The notes under the pieces: generated by a model
Database searches by the model: none
Told to the model about the DNA's origin: nothing
The model's input: only the letters and a program-made list of their open reading frames with translations
Assembly: GCF_009811795.1 (NCBI RefSeq)
Contig: NZ_BLJE01000001.1
Span: 124,001-188,000, forward strand
Reading direction: 5' to 3'
Length of the DNA: 64,000 bases
DNA from: Litoreibacter roseus
GTDB taxonomy: Bacteria; Pseudomonadota; Alphaproteobacteria; Rhodobacterales; Rhodobacteraceae
Shown here: one piece after another, positions 42,930 to 51,716 of the stretch
Layout: the number at the start of each line of letters is the position of its first letter
How positions within the stretch are numbered: position 1 is the first letter of the stretch
Program-made: the position numbers and the translations under genes

Positions 42930-43414
42930 GGGGGCTGACGTGGGGCTGTGCGGGTTTAACTGCGCTGCTCTATGGTGGCCTGTCTTACTTCAGCTTTGGA
43001 CCTTTGCGGCGGGAAGCGAATGGTTTGCTGGGCTTTGACTTGCAGACTTTTGGCTTTGAGGCCATCGCGGGGCTGGATTACCTGACCGTACTTTCTCCGG
43101 TGGGGCGCGCACTGTATCTATCGACGGTCTGGCCCCTTGATACAGCGTTCATCGTCGCTTTGACGTGCCTCTTCGCGTTGGTCACGCGGAAGATGCCGCA
43201 TCGACTGGCGATTATTGTCGCTACGTTGGCCTTTGCGGCATTTGATTTGACCGAAAACGCGACCGTGGCCAGTGTAATGCGGGTTCCGGTGGAAGTCGTG
43301 ACACCAGATGTCATCACATTGATTGGAACGTTTACGACGCTGAAGTTTTTGACACTGACGCTTGCGGTCGTACTTTTGCTGGCCGCGCTGATGAGGAGAC
43401 GGTTCAATGCTTGA
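42926..43414 (+). CDS. Four-helix membrane protein of unknown function
   Basis: This 162-residue protein has about four hydrophobic segments: [55 protein letters not shown] and [17 protein letters not shown]. It contains [15 protein letters not shown] between the third and fourth segments. I do not recognise a family. It overlaps the aroA stop by 4 bases and the GFA gene by 8 bases, so it is translationally coupled within an aroA-cmk operon. Its role is not indicated by this context. Confidence 0.75.
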   Translation: MRGLTWGCAGLTALLYGGLSYFSFGPLRREANGLLGFDLQTFGFEAIAGLDYLTVLSPVGRALYLSTVWPLDTAFIVALTCLFALVTRKMPHRLAIIVATLAFAAFDLTENATVASVMRVPVEVVTPDVITLIGTFTTLKFLTLTLAVVLLLAALMRRRFNA

Positions 43415-43817
43415 GGGTGGATGCCTGTGTGGCGCCGTTCGATATGCCGTCAGCGGTGAGCTACGCCCGATCATTGCGTGCCATTGCGCGCAGTGCAGAA
43501 AGACGAGCGGTTACCACGTCGCGGCGACCTCTTGCGCCCGGGAGCATCTCGAAGTCGACGGAGAGGTGTCTTGGTACCGTTCTTCTGAAACCGCGCAACG
43601 GGGGTTCTGCGGCATCTGCGGTTCGAATCTTTTTTGGACGGGCCCGGGCACCCATACATCGATTTTTGCGGGGACACTTGATGAGACCGGGGACTTAAAG
43701 ATCGCAGGGCATATCTTCTGTGCGGATAAGGGGGATTACTACGAAATTCCCGACGGCGTTCCAAAGGCGGAACAAGATGATCCGGCGTTGACCACTCAAG
43801 TCCAAGGTGAATCATGA
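43407..43817 (+). CDS. GFA-family zinc protein (CENP-V/GFA domain)
   Basis: The 136 residues are a GFA domain. The zinc-binding cysteines are in [22 protein letters not shown] and [12 protein letters not shown]. The family was named for glutathione-dependent formaldehyde activation, but most members have no proven activity. It overlaps the previous membrane-protein gene by 8 bases and cmk by 4 bases, so it is expressed with aroA and cmk. Confidence 0.87.
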   Translation: MLEGGCLCGAVRYAVSGELRPIIACHCAQCRKTSGYHVAATSCAREHLEVDGEVSWYRSSETAQRGFCGICGSNLFWTGPGTHTSIFAGTLDETGDLKIAGHIFCADKGDYYEIPDGVPKAEQDDPALTTQVQGES

Positions 43818-44440
43818 TCTTTACGGTCGCGATAGATGGCCCTGCAGCCGCCGGAAAAGGCACGATCTCCAAACAGGTCGCGGCACGCTTCGGTTTTGCA
43901 CATCTCGACACCGGGTTGATCTACCGGGCGACAGCCGCGCGGGTTCTTGAAGGCGAGGATCCGTTGAAAGCCGCAGGCGGGTTGCGACCATCGGATCTGG
44001 AGCGGGACGATCTGCGGACCCCGAAGGTCGCCCAAGCCGCGTCAAAGGTGGCTGCAATCTCCGAAGTTCGTGAGGTTTTGGTCGCCTTCCAGCGAAGCTT
44101 TGCAACACGAGATGGCGGCGCGGTTTTAGATGGGCGAGATATCGGGACAGTCATCTGTCCGGACGCGGATGTAAAACTCTACGTAACAGCCTCAGACGCT
44201 GTGCGGGCCAAAAGGCGGTTCGCAGAGCTTTCGCCGAAAAATCCGGATTTGACCGAAGAGGGCGTTTTGCAAGATCTCATGGTTCGGGACAAACGCGACC
44301 GGGAACGGGTGACCGCACCCATGCGGGCGGCTTATGATGCGCTTCAACTCGACACATCAGAGATGTCGATCGAACAAGCGGTCGCCGCCGCAATTTCTGC
44401 CATCGAAGAGAAGCTGCCGCAGCCTCAAGCTGATCTTTAG
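43814..44440 (+). CDS. cmk: Cytidylate kinase
   Basis: The 208-residue kinase makes CDP or dCDP from CMP or dCMP. It has the P-loop [20 protein letters not shown], then [32 protein letters not shown] and the Arg-rich [16 protein letters not shown]. In many bacteria cmk is directly followed by rpsA and ihfB. Here about 3.9 kb of glycan-related genes lie between. It overlaps the GFA gene by 4 bases. The 158 bases downstream hold only a weak short hairpin and no clear gene. Confidence 0.95.
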   Translation: MIFTVAIDGPAAAGKGTISKQVAARFGFAHLDTGLIYRATAARVLEGEDPLKAAGGLRPSDLERDDLRTPKVAQAASKVAAISEVREVLVAFQRSFATRDGGAVLDGRDIGTVICPDADVKLYVTASDAVRAKRRFAELSPKNPDLTEEGVLQDLMVRDKRDRERVTAPMRAAYDALQLDTSEMSIEQAVAAAISAIEEKLPQPQADL

Positions 44441-44598
44441 GTGGTGAAAAAACCTTCCACGAAGGCCTGCAAATAAGGCAGTGGGCGAAAACCGGACCAT
44501 CCTCCACAGCAGATGATTGCCTCACTGCCCCGTGCGGCGTATTCCTGTTTCATGTGATGGGCATATCCATGCCGTGATCTGAAAAGGCGATGTGATCC

Positions 44599-46146
44599 AT
44601 GATGCAGAGCGCATCCGAAGCTTCAATAGCCGCACCGTTTCAGCGCCTCAGAACTGCGGTCCTCTTTTTGACGCTGACCCTTATCGGGCTCTGGCCTGCT
44701 TTTCTGAACGGCGATCCGCTGCTCTTTTATGACAGCGCCAGCTATTACAAGGGTGGCGGCGCTGCGATTGAGATGCTGGAAGACAAGCTCGGTATCGATA
44801 CTCAAAAGACGGACCGCGAACCGACGCCGGAGCCCACGGTCTCTGCACCAAGCGAAAGTAATCCTGAAGATGCGGTCGCGGAACAGTTACGCCCCGCCAC
44901 TGCGGACGTCACGTCTCGCAAATTCGGCCTCAGATCACTACCGTTCTCGCTATACGCAAATGTCACAACGCGATTGTTCGGTGTCTTTGGCCCGATCGCC
45001 CTGATTTCCGCGCTTACGGCTTGGCTGATCCTTGCCTTCGTAGCGATCCTGCCGACTGCCACGCGGTCGCTGGTGGCTTTGGGAACGATGGGCTTGAGTG
45101 GCTTGCCGTTCTATACGTCGCAATACATGCCGGACACGTTGGCGGGACACCTGATACTTGCGCCCATCATCATGGTCGTGCGCACCGATTTGGGCGCATG
45201 GACGCGGCTGCTGCTTCTGGCCACCATGGCCTTTGCATTCTTGGCCCATTACGCCCATATCCCGCTTGGCGCCGTGATGCTTTTGCTTCTTGTCGGTGCG
45301 TACGTTGTTCGCCGCTCCTATATCTGGGCGGGACTATCGGCGGCCACTCTTCTGATCGCACTTGGCGTGAACGTCGCGATCTCGCTTCTTGTTCCGACGG
45401 TCGAGCCCGATAGGGCAACATCGACACAGACGGCTGAAGCAGCGCCGGTGGAGAAGCCAAAGAGCGGCAAGAGCATTTCCATTGCCCCCGCGCGTTTTCC
45501 CATCCTGCTGGCCCGTACGCTCGAAGATGGACCGGGCCGAAAATACCTTGAGGCGACATGTCCCGACCCGCGCTTCACCCTTTGCGAAGTCTACGCAACA
45601 TTCCCGAAAAACGTAGGCGCCGCGCTTTGGGGGGACGACAGTATTTACAATCGCGCCACACCCATTCAAGCGCAGCGGATTGCGGATGAGGAACTTGAGC
45701 TGATCTGGGAGGCGTTCAAAGCTTACCCGGTAGAACAGACGACCGCGCTTCTGGGGAACGCTTTCGAGCAGCTTTATCTGATTGGGCTGAACGACCAGAT
45801 ATTTGGTTCTATGGAAGTCTTGGGGCCCCGCACAATTGACGTTGAACTGGAGTTTCACACCTATGACAGCGTGAAGGCGGCGGTGGAACAGATACAGTTG
45901 ATCTCGGTCGGTCTCGCACTGCTTGGGCTTATTTTGCGGTTTGGATCTTTTTCGCAGCCGTTTCGACAAGGTGTCTGGTTTTTGGCCGTGGGGTTATTGG
46001 TCAACGCGGCTGTTTGCGGCGGGCTGTCTGCGCCGGTTGATCGCTATCAAGGCCGTGTGATCTGGTGTCTTATTCTTATGGGATTTTCTGCTTGGGCTCT
46101 GCATCCAAGGTTGGCAGGTCTCAACCTTCGCGCCGCGCCTCAATAA
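44599..46146 (+). CDS. Large multi-pass membrane protein, unknown (GT-C-like architecture)
   Basis: This 515-residue protein has about ten membrane helices, starting with AVLFLTLTLIGLWPAFLNGD and ending with FSAWALHPRLAGL. Between the first two helices lies FYDSASYYKGGGAAIEMLED and an acidic, low-complexity loop of about 60 residues (REPTPEPTVSAPSESNPEDA). A second loop follows AISLLVPTVEPD. An acidic D near the first periplasmic loop and the helix layout resemble GT-C glycosyltransferases, but no family signature is certain. It sits with two GT2 genes and overlaps the first one tail to tail by 26 bases. Confidence 0.65.
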   Translation: MMQSASEASIAAPFQRLRTAVLFLTLTLIGLWPAFLNGDPLLFYDSASYYKGGGAAIEMLEDKLGIDTQKTDREPTPEPTVSAPSESNPEDAVAEQLRPATADVTSRKFGLRSLPFSLYANVTTRLFGVFGPIALISALTAWLILAFVAILPTATRSLVALGTMGLSGLPFYTSQYMPDTLAGHLILAPIIMVVRTDLGAWTRLLLLATMAFAFLAHYAHIPLGAVMLLLLVGAYVVRRSYIWAGLSAATLLIALGVNVAISLLVPTVEPDRATSTQTAEAAPVEKPKSGKSISIAPARFPILLARTLEDGPGRKYLEATCPDPRFTLCEVYATFPKNVGAALWGDDSIYNRATPIQAQRIADEELELIWEAFKAYPVEQTTALLGNAFEQLYLIGLNDQIFGSMEVLGPRTIDVELEFHTYDSVKAAVEQIQLISVGLALLGLILRFGSFSQPFRQGVWFLAVGLLVNAAVCGGLSAPVDRYQGRVIWCLILMGFSAWALHPRLAGLNLRAAPQ

Positions 46147-46963
46147 ATCCCCAGATCGTTGCCAGTTGCGCGACCCCGACAAGCCCCGCCCGCGCAAAGC
46201 CTGCTGGCCTGACTTCCTCATGGAGTGGGGCAGTGACAAGACCCCAATAGAATCCTAAGCGAGACAGGGGACGGAATGCACCCTTCGGTCCGCTTTGATG
46301 AAACCCCGCCGCGCCATAACCGTAGTTCCTATGCTGCCGCCAGAACTTACGGAACGTGAAAGCATGGTGATGATGGAGAACAGCCTCTTCCACATAGGAA
46401 AAGCCAAATCCGGCATCAGCCCAGCTTCGACATAGTGCCCGATCTTCCCCTGCTGCGCGCCGGTAGCTGGTGTCAAAGCCTCCAATCTCGCTGAATTGCT
46501 TGGCTGGCATGGCGATGTTGTTGGAGGCGAAGAATGGTTCCGCATTGCCGCTCTGAGCGGAGAGAAAATCGTTCATCTCTTGGCTTGTGCGGGCATATAT
46601 GTCGTTTGCGATGGCATTGATCGTTTGGCCGCCGAACAGCGTCGGGGCAGGGGCGTCCTTCGCCGCCTTCTCGAAGGCCGCTGCCCACCCCGGTTGGGGG
46701 CGGCAGTCGTCATCTGTGAAGAGCAATAAATCGCCTTTGGCTGCTGCTGCTCCGCGGTTTCTTGCCGCTGCGGGGCCGGCATTCTCCTGCCGAAGCAGAG
46801 TTAGATCGTGCGGTCCGTCCGGAAGATGGTCAACGGGCTGGTCAGATCCGTCATCGACGATCACGATCTCCAGCGTGCAACCGGTCTGTTTCTGCAGCGC
46901 GTCGACGCAGGATCGCAGAGTTTCCGGCCTATTATATGTTGGAACGATAACGCTTAGCTGCAT
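46121..46963 (-). CDS. Glycosyltransferase family 2
   Basis: The 280 residues begin QLSVIVPTYNRPETLRSCVD, the first strand of GT2 enzymes, followed by EIVIVDDGSDQPVD and ENAGPAAARNRGAAAAKGD. The catalytic DxD-like LLLFTDDDCRPQPGW and GFDTSYRRAAGEDRALCRSW complete the fold. It probably transfers a sugar from a nucleotide donor at the membrane; the C-terminal region may hold one membrane-associated helix. I chose ATG 46963, where homology starts, over an ATG at 47023. The 3' end overlaps the membrane protein gene on the other strand by 26 bases. Confidence 0.82.
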   Translation of the reverse strand: MQLSVIVPTYNRPETLRSCVDALQKQTGCTLEIVIVDDGSDQPVDHLPDGPHDLTLLRQENAGPAAARNRGAAAAKGDLLLFTDDDCRPQPGWAAAFEKAAKDAPAPTLFGGQTINAIANDIYARTSQEMNDFLSAQSGNAEPFFASNNIAMPAKQFSEIGGFDTSYRRAAGEDRALCRSWADAGFGFSYVEEAVLHHHHAFTFRKFWRQHRNYGYGAAGFHQSGPKGAFRPLSRLGFYWGLVTAPLHEEVRPAGFARAGLVGVAQLATIWGFIEARREG

Positions 46964-47119
46964 GGCGCCCGTGTATCTCTCATCCGCGAAAAGTTGCCGT
47001 ATCAGATTTAATTTGGCGGGCATCCCCGCATCCGTTCATGGTACATCGAATAGTAAGAGTTCGAAACCTGCTAAGCCAGAGAGGCAACGCGCCATTTTTC
47101 CATATTTTGCTGGACTGTC

Positions 47120-48121
47120 ATGACCGGGAAGGATTTAGACATCGACGTCGTCGTGCCCGCTTTTCGATGCCGGGCCGAGTTGAAAGCCTGCCTTGAGGGG
47201 CTGCTTGACGCGGGGGCGCCTGCGGAGCGCATTATTGTCGTAGATGACGCGTCCGGGGATGACACGCCAGAGGCCGCGCGCGCTGCTGGGGTCCAGCTAA
47301 TCGCGCTGGATAAGAATGTCGGACCCGCCGCTGCCCGCAACCGGGGCGTCGCGGCCGCGACCGCCGATCTCGTGCTGTTCGTAGATGCGGATGTTGTGGT
47401 GGCTGGCGACGTGTTGGATCGCGTTCGCGCTGCATTCTCGGCGGATGCCGGTCTAAGCGCCCTCTTTGGCGCTTACGACACAAAACCAGCCGCGCCCGGC
47501 CGGATCAGCCGTATCCGTAATCTGTTGCACCATTGGAACCACGATCGTGCTGCGGGCGGCGCGGTTACGTTCTGGACGGGTTTGGGGGCGGTTCGGCATG
47601 ACGCATTCGATGCAGTCGGCGGCTTTGACGAAACGCTAGACTATATGGAGGATGTCGATTTGGGTATGCGGATCTGGCGGCAAGGCGGTCGTATCCAGAT
47701 TGATCCGGCAATCCAGGGCAAGCATCTAAAGAACTGGAGCTTCCGGTCCATGATGCGCACAGATTTTTGGGGCAGGGCGGTTCCATGGTCCAGACTGATC
47801 ATGAACGGCGAGTTTAAAGACGTTCCGAAAACACTTAACGCGGGACGGCGGGGCCAATTGTCTGTCATCGCCGTTGCTGTAAGCGTTTTTGCACTAATCC
47901 TTATGCCGATCAGCGCCTTCTTTCTCGCGGTCGTAATCTGCGCGATTGGTCTGATTGGCTGGCTTCATAGCGGCTTCCTGCGGCTGTTGAAGCAGGTTGG
48001 GGAGCCCGGTGATCGTCTTGCCGCTTTGGGCGTGTTGTGGCTTCTCTATCTGACCGCGGGCTTCGGGTTCGTCTGGGTAATCTACGAACGAGTCGCCGGG
48101 CGCGTCCCCAATCAAGCCTGA
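47120..48121 (+). CDS. Glycosyltransferase family 2 with C-terminal membrane helices
   Basis: The 333-residue protein opens with a GT2 domain: LDIDVVVPAFRCRAELKACL, RIIVVDDASGDDTPEAARAA, VGPAAARNRGVAAATADLVLFVDADVVV and GFDETLDYMEDVDLGMRIWR. It ends with at least two membrane helices, LSVIAVAVSVFALILMPISA and the next around LGVLWLLYLTAGFGFVWVI. It is likely an inner-membrane transferase working on a lipid-linked or exported glycan. It diverges from the other GT2 gene and is followed by the rpsA leader. Confidence 0.82.
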   Translation: MTGKDLDIDVVVPAFRCRAELKACLEGLLDAGAPAERIIVVDDASGDDTPEAARAAGVQLIALDKNVGPAAARNRGVAAATADLVLFVDADVVVAGDVLDRVRAAFSADAGLSALFGAYDTKPAAPGRISRIRNLLHHWNHDRAAGGAVTFWTGLGAVRHDAFDAVGGFDETLDYMEDVDLGMRIWRQGGRIQIDPAIQGKHLKNWSFRSMMRTDFWGRAVPWSRLIMNGEFKDVPKTLNAGRRGQLSVIAVAVSVFALILMPISAFFLAVVICAIGLIGWLHSGFLRLLKQVGEPGDRLAALGVLWLLYLTAGFGFVWVIYERVAGRVPNQA

Positions 48122-48161
48122 ACATCTACCGCCGCCTTGTGAGATTGGATCATCGCGCCCC

Positions 48162-48190
48162 TTGCTCTTCGGCATCGCCCTTGCTATACG
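48162..48190 (+). promoter_or_regulatory. Candidate sigma-70 promoter for rpsA
   Basis: TTGCTC at 48162-48167 and TATACG at 48185-48190 are 17 bases apart, 40 bases after the GT2 stop. The first ~180 bases of the leader lie between this point and the rpsA start. The spacing is ideal and the -35 differs from TTGACA at two or three positions. Confidence 0.5.
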
Positions 48191-48226
48191 GCGCGCGTTG
48201 ATGCGGCGGAAACAGCTGTGGGACGT

Positions 48227-48264
48227 AAGAGGCAGGGTCGGTTTGCACCGGCCCTCTTTGTTTT
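48227..48264 (+). terminator. Terminator-like hairpin (possible attenuator) in the rpsA leader
   Basis: GGGTCGGT at 48235-48242 pairs with ACCGGCCC at 48247-48254 around TTGC. AAGA/TCTT extend the stem past a GGCA bulge, and TGTTTTA follows. It lies between the proposed promoter and rpsA, about 110 bases before the start codon. It could end read-through from the GT2 gene or attenuate rpsA. The 3' T run is interrupted, so termination would be partial. Confidence 0.5.
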
Positions 48265-48370
48265 ATGCGTGTCTCACTTATGACCAAAGCACCGGCCAAT
48301 TGAAATCCAAAGACCGGCGGAGACAACCGCGCGGCCAGTCAAAGCACTAGTAAAGGAAACCTGAGACCAC

Positions 48371-50050
48371 ATGGCTCAAAGCGCATCTATGGAGGAATTC
48401 GAAGCCCTCCTGAACGAAAGCTTCGAAATGGACACCCCGGACGAGGGTTCGGTTGTCAAAGGCAAAGTCATCGCAATCGAAGCGGGACAGGCCATCATCG
48501 ACATCGGCTACAAAATGGAAGGCCGCGTCGAGCTCAAAGAATTTGCTGATCCCGGTGAAAGCCCGAAAATCGACGTTGGCGACGAGGTAGAAGTCTTCCT
48601 CGAGCGCGTTGAAAATGCGCGTGGCGAAGCCTCCATCAGCCGTGACAAGGCCCGCCGTGAAGAAGCGTGGGATCGTCTCGAAAAAGCATATGCCGACGAA
48701 GCACGCGTCGAGGGTGCAATCTTCGGTCGCGTCAAAGGTGGTTTCACCGTAGATCTGGGCGGCGCTGTAGCATTCCTGCCCGGTTCACAAGTCGACGTGC
48801 GCCCCGTGCGCGACGCTGGCCCACTCATGGGTATGAAGCAGCCTTTCCAGATTCTGAAAATGGACCGCCGCCGGGGCAACATCGTTGTGTCACGCCGCGC
48901 GATCCTTGAAGAATCCCGTGCTGAACAGCGTGCAGAAGTCATCGGCAACCTTACAGAAGGTCAGGCTGTTGACGGCGTGGTCAAAAACATCACCGAGTAC
49001 GGCGCATTCGTCGATTTGGGCGGTGTGGATGGCCTGCTGCACGTCACAGACATGGCATGGCGCCGCGTCAACGATCCGCGTGAAATCCTTTCCATCGGCG
49101 AAACCGTTAAAGTTCAGGTCATCAAGATCAACAAGGAAACACACCGCATCAGCCTCGGCATGAAGCAGTTGCAGGACGATCCTTGGAATGCGGTTGAAGC
49201 CAAGTACACGCTGGACAGCGTGCATCAAGGTCGCGTGACAAACATCACCGATTACGGTGCGTTTGTTGAACTTGAGCCCGGCGTCGAAGGTCTGGTCCAC
49301 GTCTCCGAGATGTCCTGGACCAAGAAAAACGTACATCCAGGCAAAATCGTGTCCACCTCGCAAGAGGTTGAGGTCATGGTGCTGGAGATCGACAGCGCGA
49401 AACGCCGCGTATCGCTTGGTCTCAAGCAAACCATGCGCAACCCTTGGGAAGTGTTCGCCGAGAACAATCCTGTGGGAACCGAGATCGAAGGCGAAGTCAA
49501 AAACATCACCGAGTTCGGTCTGTTTGTTGGTCTCGACAACGATATCGACGGCATGGTGCACCTCAGCGACATTACGTGGGACGGCCGCGGCGAAGACGCG
49601 CTGGGCGATTTCCGCAAGGGCGACATGGTCAAAGCTGTGGTCACCGAAGTGGATGTCGAGAAAGAGCGGATTTCGTTGTCCATCAAGGCACTCGACGGAT
49701 CCTTCGACACAGCGACCGAGGGCGTCAAGCGCGGCTCGATCATCACCGTTGAGGTCACATCCATCGAAGACGGTGGCATTGAGGTCGAGTATGAAGGGGC
49801 GAAATCCTTCATTCGCCGGTCCGATTTGTCCCGTGATCGTGCGGAACAACGTCCCGAGCGCTTCCAAGTTGGCGACAAAGTTGACGTTCGCGTAACCAAC
49901 GTCGACAGCAAGACCCGCCGTTTGGGCCTGTCCATTAAGGCACGTGAGATCGCAGAAGAGAAAGAGGCCGTGGAACAGTACGGCTCCTCCGACTCCGGTG
50001 CATCACTTGGTGATATCCTCGGCGCAGCGTTGAAAAGCGACGACGATTAA
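48371..50050 (+). CDS. rpsA: 30S ribosomal protein S1
   Basis: The 559-residue protein brings mRNA to the 30S subunit. It has six S1 (OB-fold) repeats, each with a KGKVIAIEAGQAIIDIGYK-type start. The third and fourth are very alike, with GVVKNITEYGAFVDLGGVDG and GRVTNITDYGAFVELEPGVE. The length fits S1 of alphaproteobacteria. The start is ATG 48371. A promoter candidate and hairpin lie in the 249-base upstream region, and a strong terminator follows the stop. Confidence 0.98.
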   Translation: MAQSASMEEFEALLNESFEMDTPDEGSVVKGKVIAIEAGQAIIDIGYKMEGRVELKEFADPGESPKIDVGDEVEVFLERVENARGEASISRDKARREEAWDRLEKAYADEARVEGAIFGRVKGGFTVDLGGAVAFLPGSQVDVRPVRDAGPLMGMKQPFQILKMDRRRGNIVVSRRAILEESRAEQRAEVIGNLTEGQAVDGVVKNITEYGAFVDLGGVDGLLHVTDMAWRRVNDPREILSIGETVKVQVIKINKETHRISLGMKQLQDDPWNAVEAKYTLDSVHQGRVTNITDYGAFVELEPGVEGLVHVSEMSWTKKNVHPGKIVSTSQEVEVMVLEIDSAKRRVSLGLKQTMRNPWEVFAENNPVGTEIEGEVKNITEFGLFVGLDNDIDGMVHLSDITWDGRGEDALGDFRKGDMVKAVVTEVDVEKERISLSIKALDGSFDTATEGVKRGSIITVEVTSIEDGGIEVEYEGAKSFIRRSDLSRDRAEQRPERFQVGDKVDVRVTNVDSKTRRLGLSIKAREIAEEKEAVEQYGSSDSGASLGDILGAALKSDDD

Positions 50051-50074
50051 AGTCCGACGATCTGAGAATTGAAG

Positions 50075-50102
50075 AAGGCCTCGCACGTGCGAGGCCTTTT
50101 TT
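50075..50102 (+). terminator. Rho-independent terminator after rpsA
   Basis: AAGGCCTCGCAC at 50075-50086 pairs with GTGCGAGGCCTT at 50087-50098, a perfect 12-bp dyad with a tight turn, followed by TTTT. It lies 24 bases after the rpsA stop. The rest of the 288-base gap to ihfB is not coding; a weak promoter-like TTATCG plus TATAGT occurs around 50260-50290. Confidence 0.9.
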
Positions 50103-50338
50103 ACTGGACCATCACAGCCTCGAATCGATTCTTCCCGAAAGCGAGAAGAACGCTGCTGATATTTCGCTCAAACGCTGCCTCAGACCGCGCATACGCCTGC
50201 TGGAGCGTGATAAAATGAATTTTTCCCCATTGTATCAATGCCAAAGCGGCCTAATGTCTTTTATCGAAAAGCAGAATAGGCCTATAGTCTGGGACATCAC
50301 GGGCTCGTGGTTCGGCAAAGTCCTGGGGAGGATTGTTC

Positions 50339-50626
50339 ATGATACGCTCGGAGTTGATCCAAAAGATCGCTGACGAAAATCCACATCTCTACCACCGCGA
50401 TGTGGAGCGAATTGTGAACACGATTTTTGACGAAATCATCGAGGCCATTTCTTCCGGCAACCGGGTGGAGCTGCGAGGGTTTGGTGCATTCTCAGTGAAA
50501 GCACGCGGTGCACGCACCGGACGGAACCCACGGACAGGTGAAGCCGTTGATGTGGAAGAGAAGCACGTTCCATTCTTCAAGACCGGAAAATTGCTCCGAG
50601 ATCGTCTGAACGGCAAGGAAAGCTGA
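50339..50626 (+). CDS. ihfB: Integration host factor subunit beta
   Basis: The 95-residue DNA-bending protein pairs with IhfA. It has [17 protein letters not shown] at the start, [20 protein letters not shown] (the DNA-binding arm region) and [19 protein letters not shown]-type tail with the intercalating Pro in GRNPRTG. The start is ATG 50339 with GGGGAGGA six bases upstream; the TTG at 50333 is less likely. It follows rpsA after a terminator, in the common rpsA-ihfB order, and is 7 bases upstream of the lapA-like gene. Confidence 0.95.
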   Translation: MIRSELIQKIADENPHLYHRDVERIVNTIFDEIIEAISSGNRVELRGFGAFSVKARGARTGRNPRTGEAVDVEEKHVPFFKTGKLLRDRLNGKES

Positions 50627-50633
50627 AAAACTC

Positions 50634-50993
50634 ATGCGCTACGTAAAGTACCTGTTTCTAGCACTCGTCGCGATCTGCTTGGTTGTGGTGGCGCTCGCCA
50701 ACAGGGACAGCGTGAATGTTCAGGTTTTGCCGCCGGAACTGTCGGCCTATCTGGGCCAACCGTTCAGCTATACGTTGCCACTCTATCTGATCATCTTTAT
50801 CAGCATCGTGGTCGGACTTCTGATTGGTTTCGTGTGGGAATGGCTGCGTGAGCATAAACACCGGGCCGAGGCACGCGCGCAGCGCCGTGAGAAAGAAAAG
50901 CTCGCTCGCGAAGTCAAAGGTCTCAAGCGTCGCACGAATGAAGGCAAGGACGACGTTCTGGCACTTCTCGACGACGCCCAGCCCTCCCGCTGA
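50634..50993 (+). CDS. LapA-domain (DUF1049) inner-membrane protein
   Basis: The 119 residues have two membrane helices, YLFLALVAICLVVVALANRD and LYLIIFISIVVGLLIGFVW, typical of LapA (DUF1049), with a basic, coiled-coil C-terminus EHKHRAEARAQRREKEKL. LapA relatives help organise lipopolysaccharide assembly; a specific role here is not shown. It is cotranscribed with ihfB (7-base gap) and precedes trpF by 3 bases. Confidence 0.85.
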   Translation: MRYVKYLFLALVAICLVVVALANRDSVNVQVLPPELSAYLGQPFSYTLPLYLIIFISIVVGLLIGFVWEWLREHKHRAEARAQRREKEKLAREVKGLKRRTNEGKDDVLALLDDAQPSR

Positions 50994-50996
50994 TAC

Positions 50997-51656
50997 ATGA
51001 ATGTTCGCGTCAAGATTTGCGGTCTGCGGAGCGCGGATGATGTCGCGGCCTGCGTGGCGGCCAGAGCAAATTATGTTGGTTTGGTCTTCTTCCCTAAATC
51101 CCCCCGACATCTTGAGGTAGATATGGCGCGCGACGTCGCGTTGTCCGTACCAGTGGGACTGGCCAAGGTCGCACTGACGGTAGATGCAACCGATGCCGAA
51201 TTGGACGCTCTGATTGAGGCGGTTCCGCTGGATATGCTGCAACTTCACGGGCATGAAACACCAGATCGGGTTGTGCATGTGCGGTCGCGCTACGGCTTGC
51301 CGGTCATGAAGGCGGTCGGCATCGCGGATGAGGGCGATTTGCCTGCGTTGTCAGATCACTTACAAGTTGCTGATCAGATACTTGTCGATGCGAAGCCCCC
51401 GAAGTCCGCTCAGTTGCCTGGGGGCAATGGTCTGACTTTCGATTGGCGGTTGATCGCAGGGCGTCGGTGGCCGGTTCCTTGGATGTTGGCCGGTGGATTG
51501 AATCTGACCAATGTGGCGGATGCCCTGCGGTTGACTGGTGCGGACCAAGTGGACGTCTCGTCGGGGGTGGAACGCGCGCCCGGGGTCAAGGACGCGGCCA
51601 AAATCGTCGCATTTTGTGACGCGGCTCGGATGCCTGCACGTGACGCGGCGATTTGA
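50997..51656 (+). CDS. trpF: Phosphoribosylanthranilate isomerase
   Basis: The 219-residue barrel enzyme isomerises phosphoribosylanthranilate in tryptophan synthesis. It has [20 protein letters not shown] with the catalytic Cys, [13 protein letters not shown], and the phosphate-binding [16 protein letters not shown] and [15 protein letters not shown] near the end, where the catalytic Asp lies upstream. The start ATG 50997 is 3 bases after the LapA stop. trpB follows by 60 bases. Confidence 0.95.
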   Translation: MNVRVKICGLRSADDVAACVAARANYVGLVFFPKSPRHLEVDMARDVALSVPVGLAKVALTVDATDAELDALIEAVPLDMLQLHGHETPDRVVHVRSRYGLPVMKAVGIADEGDLPALSDHLQVADQILVDAKPPKSAQLPGGNGLTFDWRLIAGRRWPVPWMLAGGLNLTNVADALRLTGADQVDVSSGVERAPGVKDAAKIVAFCDAARMPARDAAI

Positions 51657-51716
51657 GGGCTTGTAGTCACTGCATTTTTTAGAAAGATGCAGGCCTTCGA
51701 TGCAGGGAGCACTTTG

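Noticed and set aside
44441-44598. Short hairpin and minus-strand frame after cmk
   Set aside because: CCTTC/GAAGG is only 5 bp, and the frame lacks a ribosome site and mostly overlaps cmk.
48890-49867. 325-codon open frame antisense to rpsA
   Set aside because: It mirrors the coding strand of a very strong S1 gene and has no signature of its own.
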